Of a stretch of DNA of 64,000 bases, positions 32,171 to 44,300 are shown piece by piece. Below the pieces are notes generated by a model that saw only the letters and a list, made by a program, of their open reading frames with translations, had not been told where the DNA came from and searched no databases. This DNA comes from Ceratorhiza oryzae-sativae (taxonomy: Eukaryota > Basidiomycota > Agaricomycetes > Cantharellales > Ceratobasidiaceae), in the NCBI GenBank assembly GCA_030998015.1, contig JARWMV010000004.1, forward strand, positions 1-64,000. Direction: 5' to 3'. The translations under genes were made by a program, and so were the position numbers. How positions within the stretch are numbered: the stretch's first letter is position 1; each line of letters opens with the position of its first letter.

Positions 32171-32484
32171 TTTGTGGTTCCCTCTCCTGCACGCACCGTA
32201 GTTATAGCACACAGTACTCTAGTCTAGCATGCACCAGTGTAGTATAGTTTGTCGTCTAGTGGCAGGAGTCCCTGTCATCTCTCTCTTTTCTTGTACCGTA
32301 CTTTTACTGTAGCTAGAAAGTCACACCATAAGGCCTGGCCTTGAAACGACTATAATATACATGATTTAAAAAAAAAAAAAAACTCAGCAAGCATTATCGA
32401 GCAATCGAAATACGCAGCATAAACCTGCACGTCCTGAAGTTCTGGTCAGATGGTATATCTATGCTGTGCCAAAGATGGACATCA

Positions 32485-32620
32485 GGCTGACGGGACTCTC
32501 CTGGGCGCTGAGTGCGGTGAGTGGATGAACTCCCCCATGGTTCATGTGCTCACGACGTCATAGAGCCTGACTCAGGGAAGCGTGGAGCGCAGGGCTGGCC
32601 GCCAAGCGCCATTTCATCGA
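32485..32620 (-). repeat. Relic matching the 5' end of the GCP2 duplication
   Basis: Diverged match to 20650-20790 and 44860-44990. Shared strings include ACGGGACTCT, CTGGGCGCT, TGGTTCATGTGCTCAC and GGGAAGCGTGG, in the same order and spacing. On the minus strand it even retains the proposed start (MNHGGVHPLTALSAQESP against MNHRVFNLLTECSAQQSP). The rest of GCP2 is absent. The surrounding 32393-32815 has no other gene. Confidence 0.65.
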
Positions 32621-32815
32621 GACTATATGTGGGGACCGGCAGCCGAAGGCTGCCAAGTGTCCAGGTGGCGGGGAGGACCAAACAGATATGCATACAGTTC
32701 TGGTCAAAATGCATCGTTAGGTAGTATTGCACGTATTGTGTAGTTTAGTGGTCATGTAGAAATTACAAATAAAATCTAGGTAGTTGATTAGCACATTATG
32801 TATACTGCTATATCC

Positions 32816-35800
32816 TCAGTAATCCCATTCTGGATCCAGATCCATGTGTTCATCTGGATACTGTTCCGTATCAGTAATACGCCCCTCATGCATATCAGTA
32901 TCGCTACTAGATCCCTTGTCTTCTTCTAATCCCATGCCCTTCTCGGTCGCTCCCTTTTCACATCGATGTAACCCCTTCAGAACCTCCTGTACTTTTGCTA
33001 GTTTATTGCCTATAGTACTTTTTGCAGGAATCTCTTTGTCGCCGAGCTCACGAAGCTTGTTGATCTGAGCATCTAGTTCGGTCACTTTGAGTTTTTTAAG
33101 ATCGCCAATGCTAGCTCCGTGCATGATTTTGACCTGTGCAAGTCTGCACTTGGTCGCTGCTCTCCGTTCGCTCGTTTTTGTCAGTTTGGCTAGGTTACTT
33201 TCAGCCCTCTGCTCCCACACTTCGTTCTGCTCAAACCGCGCTATCTGGGAAGCACCGCTGGCGTCAATCCTCCGAGCTTCCTTGCGTATAAAACTGTGGT
33301 CCATTTCGCCTAGTATATTATGGGAGAATTCAAGAGTATTGTTCTGTTTCCACATCACCCAAGCGTTCCGCTGATTATCTGTTATGAATGGTGCCTGTCG
33401 GATCATCTGGCAACATTGGCCAAGCGCCCCCTCACTAGCGTCGTTTGTAGCGCTGTTCCATACACTTGCCTGCTGCTCGGGAGTAGCCTGACTTATAGGA
33501 CCGCCCGGAGCGAACTCGGTCGTGAATCACTCCCATGTATCTAAGGCACCCTCAAAAAAAGCGACCAGGATCTCCTGTAAGTGCGGCAGAGCGCTACTAG
33601 TTCGTGCAACATGGTACATAAAATCTGGACGATCCCAGACTTTGCCTTCAAGTGCTCCAGTTTCGGGAGATGCATCAGATGCTAGGAGTAAGTCTGGGTT
33701 GGCAATAATCGCTCGGCAATGAGCCTTGACACGCTCGTGAAGTCCTCCAAGGGTAAGAGCATTTTCCGCTGTGCCACGGACATGCAGCATATAAGGTTGA
33801 CCAACCGATTGGGCATAGAGTCCAAGAACTGTAAGCTCAACAAGTGTTGCTGTATCCTGTAGGCCATTGAAGACATTAAGCTCAATGTTTGTAAAACCTG
33901 GAGCGTTTTTCGCATTGTGGACTTGTTGAAAGAAGCGCAGGTAGGTGTCATGGTTGATAACAAGCTCTACTGCAGCGTCACAATGCGATCCATATCGTGT
34001 GCTGTTCGTCTCGGGAAAACTTAGACAGAAGCCAAAATGTTTCTCAAATACAAGTTAGTTTGAGTCAATCAGAATACCCCCTGTACACATACCTCGAAAC
34101 AGTGCTTGTAAGTGTCTTGCTGTCCAACTTTATTGTTTTTATTATTGAGTATTGCGCCTGCTAGACTTGTGAGCTTGACGCCGCCTTGCAAGCTGTCTTG
34201 CTTTCGCTTTCGAGAGGTCCCTATGCTTTCTGCTTTGGTGGGCATCTTCCCGGCCTCAAACTTGTTGTATAACGCAATTGGTGGAGGAAGTTTGTGAGTT
34301 GACCAGGCTGCTGCCATTGCATTTGCACCACCTTTGACTGTGTTTAGCTCTTTGTGCATGCAACATCCTGTCCAGACAACAAATGATGCATCATTTTGCT
34401 TGCTGTCGGATAGTGCCTGAAACACCTCCTTGCCAGTTGCAAGCGCCAGTGCCAACCATGCGTTGTGGGTCACAGTACTCTGTTGATTGGGAGACAGACT
34501 CTCCCAGTTGCCCATAGCATGACATGCAACATCTAGATGCTTGGAGAGTGCTTGTATGCACTCTTCTTCACTCATGGTGTCTAGGACCTTGTCCACAAAG
34601 CTTGCGATCGCAGTCAACCATCCATGCTCCTAAGATCTTAAAAAGAAGTTTTTGATCTGAGGCATGGTCTGTAAGAAAAGCATGCGTTTTTAGAGCAAAC
34701 AGCTGTAGAGTTGTGGGATTATTCTCTCCTAGTGGGCTCCTGCCCAAAATGTCACAGCAAGTACCAATGGCTTTCTTCAAGCCTTCAAACTGCGCCTTAG
34801 CAGTATGGTTTGCAGCTTTTTGAATGCCCAGAGAGCGCAATGGAGGAGGTTTGGGGCTAGTTTCTTGTTCTGCATGGCGCTCCTTGTCTCTGTAGCTAGG
34901 CACCGGCATTTGAATGAGTCTTGCTTTGTGCTGCTGATTATTGATCCCTGTACCATTGCTACAGATAGACAAATCTACCAGATAGGATGAGCTAATTAAA
35001 ATGTTTTTAGAGAACCTTACTAACAAGTAGTTTTATTAATCTCATATGCAATTTGCATCTGCGCTTGGACAAGCCCTTCAAGTATGATCTGGGAGACACT
35101 TCTTGCACTAACGGAGTCCACAACTGCAAGACCAAAGGTTCTAGTAATGCAGCAGATCACTGACATAATTTTCTCAGTTGCAATATGCAGTCCAACAAGT
35201 TCTCATAGCATGTCTCAAATCTCTGGGAGAATTACGCCATGTGTATTCTTCAGCGATCAAGTATCATCTCCAGAAGCTTTCAATTTGTCAAGCTTGGCTG
35301 CATTACAAGCTTTCTGGGCTGGTGTGCGCATGGTTCGTTTATGCAAGGCATCATGACTGCGCTTGAGGCCAAATATGTGTTTCCGAAGCCTTTGTATCAT
35401 CGCCTGGTCTTTTTGAGCACTACAGGTTGCTTTAGCTCCCATTTGAGTATGGTTCAAGGATTGTATCTGTAGAGAAGCAACGCTATTGCCTTGTGTAACA
35501 GTTCTAGAACAAGTAGCAGTGAGTTCCGCTTTTAAATGTTTGTTCAATGTTTCAGCCTTTAATAGTGAACTCTTGCTAGCTGATAATTCACCCAATGCAC
35601 AGTCTAGCTTGACCTGAAATAGGTGAGACTCAGCCCGCATAGTCCCAGTCAAGACTTGTAGTTTTGAACAAAGCGTTTTGACACTAGAAGTTGCCCATTG
35701 TGCTCATCTCATCGTGTTTGATAGAGCTGCGCATTTATGCGCCTTAAAAGGCGTCTTGAGATGATTTTTGGCAGGGTTTATCGACTCTTGCATGCTCTCA

Positions 35801-35922
35801 CAATTGCCCACGGCATTAATAGACTGCTCCTGGTGTAAATGAGTTGGAAGCGCAGCCACTTGAGCCTTTTGGGCATCTGAGCGACATCTCTTGTTGGTAG
35901 AATACCTAGATCTTGGCATCAC
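32816..35922 (-). pseudogene. Degenerate repeat-family gene, probably transposase-like
   Basis: A chain of minus-strand ORFs looks like one long protein: a basic start (35922), a helical, probably coiled-coil part (35652-35257), a segment with SICSNGTGINNQQHKARL (35026-34568), a segment with VVWTGCCMHKELNTVKGGANA and GQQDTYKHCFE (34617-34069), then LHVRGTAENALTLGGLHERVKAHC (33790-33527) and a Glu/Asp-rich tail (33406-32816). A one-base shift near 34610 joins two overlapping frames incorrectly. I know this as a multicopy conserved protein type in Agaricomycetes. The CxxH-LN motif resembles hAT-type RNase H-fold transposases, but that link is inference. Not functional as it stands. Confidence 0.55.
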
Positions 35923-36566
35923 GGAAGTAGATAAATGCAGTGATGGATGGGCAAAGAGATGGAAGGTTTAGAGAAATCGATTACATCACTGGTTCTGATC
36001 TTCAGATTGCCTCTTTTGGAGTATGCTTTTCGGATGAACTGATTGTTCCTTTTAAGCTGACTGGCTCATTTGATAACGTACGAATAAAGCCCGATAGTAC
36101 ATTCGTGTTTGTTACAACAGATTCTTCATGAGACATCAAAAATCCGTAGCCGTCTTAGCTACATTTGATGATCTCTAGGGGAGTTTTCAGTCTAAAGATA
36201 GGGTTTTTGAATAAAGGATCCCTTTAGATACAAGTAGAAAGATATATTTTACTATGATATGGACACAAAAACAATTTCCTCGGTCCACAAATGTTGAACC
36301 ATGAATGCATGCCCACTTTTGGTAAGTGGCTGTACGAGTGGAGTTTTTCGACTCCATCAGCGTGGACACCGGCAACTGCCGTCCTCTATGTGATTGCCGG
36401 TCCCCACTATATGCCGGTCGAGAGCCCGGCCGCTACCCTACTTCACATCTGGGGCCGTGGATGACCGAGCTTGGTTTTGTCTTGTTCGGCACCACATGAA
36501 GCATGCACTGCCTCTGGAATGACAGTGACCTCGAGGCAGCCTTGTGCAGTGCTCACTCCTACCACC
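35923..36566. other. Spacer and presumed promoter of the NACHT-TPR gene
   Basis: No supportable gene. The last few hundred bases before 36567 should hold the promoter of the receptor gene. I see no clear TATA box close to the start. Confidence 0.4.
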
Positions 36567-39500
36567 ATGGCCACTCGTCGAACGTTAGATGCAGTCGGTG
36601 AAACTACCACGGACATACTAAGACGAGCTGTCGACGCTACTGAACTCGTTCCTCCGCTGAAGGATGTGGCCCGAATCGCATTGATGATCGGAGAGTTGGT
36701 CCGGGTACGCCAAGCGCTTATATCTGTGGCTGCCGTGATATCAGGGGATTCAAACTCGATTACCAGGGCTTTCACAGGAATAAAAAAGAGTGGAAAGAGC
36801 TAGAAGACCATGTCCAAGAGGCCACAGCAGCCGTCATCCGCTCGCTTGCCCAAATCGACACGTCTGATCCGGATGTAGCGACAAATCTGGCAACCCTGAA
36901 AAGGTATGACGGTGAGGATGGTGCAGGTATCAACAACCAACGTTCCCTTCAACAGCACCTTGGACGAAGTTGCCCGGGATATCAACTTTGAGAAGAAGAA
37001 CAAGTTCAAAAGCCTTCTCCAATGGCACGAGAACAGACTGGACACAATCGCGAAAATGAAGGATCGGGTGAAACTTGCCACAGATGTGTTTCAGGTATGT
37101 GACCATGTATAAATCGATACCATTGCCTCTCAGGAAGCTGACTCCCACATAGATAGGCGCGAGCACGACCGTCATCATCAAAACCACGAAGACCGAAAAC
37201 ACTGCCACGAAGATACACGACGTGGTGCTAGCCAATAACCACACTTGCGAGTTTGTGTTCCATTGACCACGCGTTCGTGTCCTGACGTGCTTCATAGTGT
37301 CAGACCTTGCCCGGGATACGTCCGCAACTAAATCCAACACCCAACAGATTGAACGAAACGCTCTCCTAGACAAACTCCAACGCGTAACGGGCTCTTCGTG
37401 GGATGGACGGAAAGTATGTTTGGGTAACACCCGAGCCGACCTTATCGACAAAATCCTTGCATGGGCCAGCTCTCCAGTCACTCCGGACGCAATCCGAGCC
37501 GGACAGACATCGTCTGAGGGGACGGCAGGGATCAAGATCATGCTGTTGACGGCTGTGGCTGGGGCAGGAAAGACAGCCATCGCGCACACCATCGCTCAGC
37601 GGTGCTCGACAGACAGGCGACTGGCGTCGTCGTTCTTCTTCGCTCGCGAGAGTAGCGGACGAAATGCTCCAACCGCGCTGTTCACGTCTATAGCTGCTGA
37701 CCTGAGCGGAATCGCCCCAGGACTGGCCGAGCATATAGCTGCCGCCTTGGAAGGGGATCGAAGCCTGCTCTCGGCGCCGATATCGCGCCAGTTCGATGAC
37801 CTGGTGCTGAAGCCATGTGAACAGTATCGGTTTGCTCGACCGATGGTGATCGTGATCGACGCCTTGGACGAGGCATGGGACGAGAGTTTGATTGACATTC
37901 TGCAAAACCGTGCTGGCCTACTACCGAACTCAATCCGGCTCTTTTTGACTTGTCGAATGCGACCAGAGCTGGGCCCTCTATGTCGCCGGCAGCACGTACG
38001 CAGGGTGGACTTGGACATCACAGCTGCGGAAAACATGAATGATGCTGCCGAATACACTGGATATAGACTTACAAAACTGGTGGAAGATAGAAACCTGGGG
38101 CCAGGCTGGCCAGACGAGAGCCTGAGGTCGAAGTTCTTGGTCAAGGCAGATGGGCTGTTCCTGTGGATCGCGACCGTATGCAACTTTGTTGAGAAGAAGA
38201 ATGATCCAAAGGGCGAGCTAAGCAAGCTGTTAGATCAAGCAGTGGTCTCACGCTCGTCGCCGGATGCTCGGATGGACCAGCTCTATGCGACAATACTGGA
38301 GTCGTTCGATTGGGAGGATGACAGCTTCGTGGCTGACTATCACCGAGTGATGGGAACGGCAATCACGAGCAAGTCGCCGATGACGATATCTGCGATGAAG
38401 GACCTGTATAGGGATGAGTGGCTAGTCCACGACTTTACAATTCAAAGTCTAAGCCCTGTGTTGACGGGCATGAGCGAGACAGAACACAGTCGACAGCCTG
38501 TGAGAGTACTTCACCAGTCTCTGCGAGAGTTCCTTGTAGATCGTTCAGGATCCACTTCGATGTATGCTCGGTTCCATATCGAAGACAGGGAAACAAGTGC
38601 GGACCTTGCTGTGCTATGTCTGAATATCCTGAACCGATACTTGGGCAGTTACTCGTCCCTTGTTGGGTACCTTGCAAGCGACCTGGACGGAGACAGGGAC
38701 GAAGGAGTCCCTAGATTGGAGCAGGGTGCAATATCAGAGGCAGTCTGGTACGCATGCCAGTTCTGGCCAGACCATGTGTGCGACTGTACCAAGGCGGAGG
38801 CCGTGCAAAAGCCTCTAAAGCTGTTCATGACGAATGGGCTAGTGACATGGCTTGAAATCACGGCGGCATATGGTCGCTGTCGTGACATCGGGGCTGCACA
38901 AGCATGGATGAAGGTATGGAAACCGTTTGAGGTGAATGATCAAGATGAACGCTGAGGTCATTAAATGTAGAATAATATAAATGAGGAAGTCAAGCAATGG
39001 CTGAAGGACAGTGAAATAGTGTTTGCAACAACCTGCGCGAGGCTGGCTAAGAGACTGAAGTACGAAGATCGACTAGAAGAAGCGCTGAGTGTTATCCAAG
39101 GGGCAGCAGAGGCATATCGACGGCTGGCTGGAGATCAACCAGCTGCATACACACCTCACCTTGCTATGTCTCTCAACAACCTATCCCTTCGCCTGTCTGA
39201 TGTGGGTCGACATGACGAGGCGCTGAGTGCGATCCAAGAGGCAGCAGAGGCGTATCGATGTCTGGCTGGAGATCAACCAGCTGCATACACACCTGACCTT
39301 GCTATGTCTCTCAACAACCTCTCCAATCGCCTGTCTGATGTGGGTCGACATGACGAGGCGCTGAGTGCGATCCAAGAGGCAGCAGAGGCGTATCGATGTC
39401 TGGCTGGAGATCAACCAGCTGCATACACACCTGACCTTGCATCGTCTCTCAACAACCTATCCCTTCGCCTGTCTGATGTGGGTCGACATGACGAGGCGCT

Positions 39501-41193
39501 GAGTGCGATCCAAGAGGCAGTAGAGCTGCGACAGCGGCTGGCTGGAGATCGACCAGCTGCATACACACCTGACCTTGCTATGTCTCTCAACAACCTATCC
39601 CTTCGCCTGTCTGATGTGGGTCGACATGACGAGGCGCTGAGTGCGATCCAAGAGGCAGCAGAGGCGTATCGACGTCTGGCTGGAGATCAACCGGCCGCAT
39701 ACACACCTCACCTTGCATCGTCTCTCAACAACCTATCCCTTCGCCTGTCTGATGTGGGTCGACATGACGAGGCGCTGAGTGCGATCCAAGAGGCAGCAGA
39801 GGCGTATCGACGTCTGGCTGGAGATCAACCAGCTGCATACACACCTCACCTTGCTATGTCTCTCAACAACCTCTCCAATCGCCTGTCTGATGTGGGTCGA
39901 CATGACGAGGCGCTGAGTGCGATCCAAGAGGCAGCAGAGGCGTATCGACGACTGGCTGGAGATCGACCAGCTGCATACAAACCTCACCTTGCTATGTCTC
40001 TCAACAACCTCTCCGTTCGCCTGTCTGATGTGGGTCGACATGACGAGGCGCTGAGTGCGATCCAAGAGGCAGTAGAGCTGCGACAGCGGCTGGCTGGAGA
40101 TCGACCAGCTGCATACACACCTGACCTTGCTATGTCTCTCAACAACCTATCCCTTCGCCTGTCTGATGTGGGTCGACATGACGAGGCGCTGAGTGCGATC
40201 CAAGAGGCAGCAGAGGTGTATCGACGTCTGGCTGGAGATCAACCGGCCGCATACACACCTCACCTTGCATCGTCTCTCAACAACCTATCCCTTCACCTGT
40301 CTGATGTGGGTCGACATGACGAGGCGCTGAGTGCGATCCAAGAGGCAGCAGAGGCGTATCGACGTCTGGCTGGAGATCAACCAGCTGCATACACACCTGA
40401 CCTTGCTATGTCTCTCAACAACCTCTCCAATCGCCTGTCTGATGTGGGTCGACATGACGAGGCGCTGAGTGCGATCCAAGAGGCAGCGGAGGCGTATCGA
40501 CGACTGGCTGGAGATCGACCAGCTGCATACACACCTCACCTTGCTATGTCTCTCAACAACCTCTCCGTTCGCCTGTCTGATGTGGGTCGACATGACGAGG
40601 CGCTGAGTGCGATCCAAGAGGCAGTAGAGCTGCGACAGCGGCTGGCTGGAGATCGACCAGCTGCATACACACCTGACCTTGCTATGTCTCTCAACAACCT
40701 ATCCCTTCGCCTGTCTGATGTGGGTCGACATGACGAGGCGCTGAGTGCGATCCAAGAGGCAGTAGAGCTGCGACAGCGGCTGGCTGGAGATCGACCAGCT
40801 GCATACACACCTGACCTTGCTATGTCTCTCAACAACCTATCCCTTCGCCTGTCTGATGTGGGTCGACATGACGAGGCGCTGAGTGCGATCCAAGAGGCAG
40901 CAGAGGCGTATCGACGACTGGCTGGAGATCGACCAGCTGCATACACACCTCACCTTGCTATGTCTCTCTACAACCTCTCAATTCCCCTCAAGACCCTCAG
41001 CCGCCCCCATGAAGCGCTTCACGCTATCCAAGAGTCTGTGCGCCTCTATCAATCGCTCATGACTACTCAGTCCGCCGTTTTCAAGGCACATCTTCGTGAC
41101 GCACTCAGGTTGCTCTCGAAGATTCTTGGTGCAGTTAATCGAACTGAGGACGCAAATGCTGCAAGTGCCGAAGCAGACCTCCTAATGCGTTGA
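36567..41193 (+). CDS. NLR-type receptor: helical N-terminal domain, NACHT ATPase, TPR repeats
   Basis: Six exons: 36567-36704, 36767-36903, 36956-37094, 37134-37224, 37298-38913, 38971-41193. All phases agree, giving 1,447 aa. The start ATG has a strong context (ACCACCATGG). Residues 1 to about 140 form an amphipathic helical domain (EWKELEDHVQEATAAVIRSL, LLQWHENRLDTIAKMKDRV) resembling the MLKL/HeLo-like four-helix bundles of basidiomycete NLRs; that is inference. NACHT motifs: P-loop AVAGAGKTAIAH, Walker B MVIVIDALDEA, sensor-like LFLTCRMRPELG. Exon 6 encodes 15 TPR units. Such proteins are thought to sense non-self and trigger cell death in fungi. It converges on GCP2 480 bp downstream. 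Confidence 0.92.
39181..40974 (+). repeat. TPR tandem array, 13 near-identical 138-bp units
   Basis: Units of exactly 46 codons start at 39181 and recur every 138 bp through 40974. Consensus elements are LSDVGRHDEALSAIQEA and RLAGDxPAAYTPxLAxSLNN. A partial first unit precedes and one diverged unit (40975 on, LSIPLKTLSRPHEALHAIQE) follows. Units 4-7 (39595-40146) and 8-11 (40147-40698) form a 552-bp higher-order repeat. Variation concentrates at a few positions: LSLR/LSNR/LSVR, AEAYRR/VELRQR, DQ/DR and H/D before LA. Confidence 0.95.
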
Positions 41194-41394
41194 ACGTTTT
41201 CCAAACCGTTTTACTGCCTGAATTTATCATGTGGCCGTTTTATCTTACAGATATGTATGTCACTGGCTAAATCCTTATCGATTTCCCAGTTCTGGTGGCC
41301 CACTCAAACAAATCAGAGCAGATTGATGCCAGACGGATGCGCAAGAGACATGAGAAATACGATGTTATGCAAAGGGCATGTACTAGAGAGCCCG

Positions 41395-44300
41395 GTCTGT
41401 ATAATATCGCTCACAAGTGAGGTTTGAAAGGCCGCCTTGCGGTCCTCGATGTGTATTCCCATGTACCCATTGACAAACCCTGATGGTGTAAGATAGGAAA
41501 CGAAAGCGACCACCTTGAATAGTGGTTAGAGTTTGGATTCAGAAAATGGGCGTATGCAAGGAAAATCAACCATCTTAAGACATTTCGAATAAAGTTTGCT
41601 CAATATACGACAACTGACCGCACCACTACGTACACCTGAGATGAGAGACCTGAAACTCATGTTCCTGATGTTCTACTGCATGCTCCGCACACTGTTCAGC
41701 CGAGTCACCAACGACAGCAATGTAACGTTCTCGCTCGATGCGTAGAACGATACAACGTCCAAGTGTACCTGCAGCCAGATTCAGTGGTTGGATAATCAAG
41801 GCTAAAAGAATACAAGGCTCGCCTTGAAAGAGTGATTGAAGTTCTGCTCGAATCGGTTCAAAAAAGACCATTCTTTCTGCATGTTCACGCTCTTGCCATT
41901 CCCTTCTTGGTCTAAACAACCAAGGATATCCCGAGCCGAACGCGTGAATGATGACGCATATTGTGCGAACATTGAGATCGTCACGAGTAGGTTCGAGTAC
42001 ACCTGGTCCACAATTCCTGTCAGCAGAATAACCGCATGGACCATAGCATGGCTCACCCGAAGTAGTTTTGCACTCGTCAGCATACACTCTTTCAAACATG
42101 TATCCAGAAAGTCCACGTGGTCCCGCAAAACCTGATCGACGGTCGTGGTCCTTTCTAGCCTCTTTTCCAAAGCTCGCCAGTTTGGCTCTAGAACCTCGAA
42201 CGTAGCAAACGCTAGGATCTGTTGCACAAACGCTAACATTCGCGCGCGTAACAGGAATACGCGCCGACGCCATCGCTCGAAATCTGCATGTAAAGCCGAA
42301 GGGTAGTGCGAGCTGTGAGGCGGGTTAGGGTTCGGTATTGCATTCGGCAGAGACGATCCCGCATTTTCCGGGTGCGCTGAGGGAGGGGCAGAGCGATGGC
42401 TGGCTCGGCTCTCGGCTCTGCTGACCGACCTGGACTCGGGTCCTGCGGGGCGAGCGGTGACTGGCCTGCGCCATGCGCCGAGCATTTGTTCGACCCACAT
42501 TCCGCCGAGCATCTGCTCGACGTGTTTTAGATGAAGCAGGAATCTAATGGTACCCATAAGCATTGAAGTTGGCGATTACGAGAAGAGACACACCGGAATA
42601 GCAACTGGTATCTCAAGATCGTCTTTCTCGAGATGACCAGAGAGAGTGGAAAAGGAACGGTATAATCGAGTGTCAAGTGATCCAAGGCAGGCGCGGCTTT
42701 CTTCTTCTTGTCCTTCTCCGTCTCCTTTCCCTTTCCCTTCCTCGAGGCCGCGAACTGATCTTCCCCACCAGCCATATTTCCATCGTCGATCGCGCCGCTG
42801 ACGCTGACGACCTTCAGCAGCCACTCGTACAAACCAGACGAGGCCATGCTGACTTTGACGTCTTCCCTGAACGATGGCGTTTCGACGTGAGTGGTGTTGG
42901 ACGTTGAGGTCGCATTGCCACCCACACCGGCGACCACAGCGGCGGAGCCAAATCCAGTTGGCTCCTCTGGTCCGCTGATAGCCAGCTCGAGCAGGCTTTG
43001 TAGTTTCACGAGGTTGGCGCTTTTAGGGGGTTTGCGTAGTTCGAGGTGAGCGAGATCGAGGAAATGGGTGAGGAAGGACGAACGAGGCAGGAAGAAATAG
43101 TATTTCAGGGACCTGTACCGCATTATTAGGATGCACAGCTTCAAGACGCAGCACCCAATCCACTCACCGCAACCTAGGAATGAGCATTTGGTCCTCCATC
43201 AACACCTTGAGCAACGTCCGATTCGCATATGTATACGCGTCTTCTACAGCTCGATAAAACGATGGACTGTCCATCGCATCGTCGTCTACCTCGATTTCGT
43301 CTTTGGCTTTGGCAGCCGTCTCCTTTGGTCGCCGATTGCTCATCCGTGAGGCGCCTCGCTCGGTCCCTTCCCCACTCTTCCCGTCGTTCTCGTCTTCTTC
43401 CTGCTCCCGTCTCTTGCGCTCTTTCTCTTCGAGCTCCTTGAGCCCGTTTCGTACACCGGCAGCGTCACCTCCCCATTCTCGCACAACGTTGAGATATTTT
43501 CCTGCTAGCAGTACCTTGTGTTTCCAAGACTCCAGTGCCGGAGGAACACATGCTCCACCCGGGAGCCGACCACCAGGGACTCGCGGGCGAGGAACGAGTG
43601 CAGAGGGAGGCGGCGCAGCGGAGAGTGCGGATGGATTCGAGGAGGCCGTCGCGGCAGTGGAAGGATGCGGAGCGTGTGAGCCATCTCGGAGCTAGCGGGC
43701 AGTTTAATTCCAGTCGTGCCCAAACGGGAACATCGGCATACCGTGTACCTGCGTTCCCAGTACTCGTCCGTGTAATCCTCCTTGTTCTTCCCTCTCAAAT
43801 CCAGTTCTCCGGCACCGACTCGCGCTCGAACAAAAAACTCGCCATGCGGATCGCGAAGAGTTCCGTGGTGTGTCCAGGTGCGAAGGATCTGGGCATAGGG
43901 GGCCGACGCTGCGGCTAGAAGAGTGCGAAGGAGCGCCGACGCAGGTGGATCGCTGAAGTTTGGTATACAGTCGGTTCAGTCAGCTCCAGTGCCAGAAACG
44001 AGACGCGACTAACCCACTCATGGATACCCATCGATCCCATAGGATCCCCAACACCTCGCCCCCCTTGACGCTTCCTGCTTCTTCGATGCCAGCGCCAACG
44101 CCCAGCAGCGCGGCTTTTACGTTGCCCAGTCCAAGCTCTTCGTTTCTCCTCCTTTCCTCTTCGTCTTCTTCGTCGTCAGACGCAGCCGAGGACGAAGGTG
44201 AAAGCGAGGCGGTGGGTGGAGAGATGATGTCGTCCGCGATACCATGCACGAGGGAAAGCGTTCGGAGCGCCGGGTGGATGTGGAACCAAAGCTGCTGGAG

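Larger units (their letters stand above)
26000..32380 (+). mobile_element. Full-length non-LTR retrotransposon (LINE) with poly(A) tail and 12-bp target duplication
   Basis: Bounded by AACTCAGCAAGC at 25988-25999 and again at 32381-32392, just after a run of about 13 A residues. It has a short 5' leader (26000-26156), ORF1 with zinc knuckles, and ORF2 with endonuclease, reverse transcriptase and RNase H regions. Structure and target duplication show an insertion by target-primed reverse transcription. Four in-frame stops in ORF2 mean this copy is no longer autonomous. Codon use and CpG content differ from the CpG-free nest at the left. Confidence 0.95.

Noticed and set aside
36130..36566. Upstream start for the NACHT-TPR gene (ORF opening at 36471)
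   Set aside because: The extra N-terminus has no helical pattern, and the ATG at 36567 has a much better context.
39181..40946. Long antisense ORFs through the TPR array
   Set aside because: They recur with the 138-bp period and exist only because the sense units lack stops in the antisense frames; no motif or start context.
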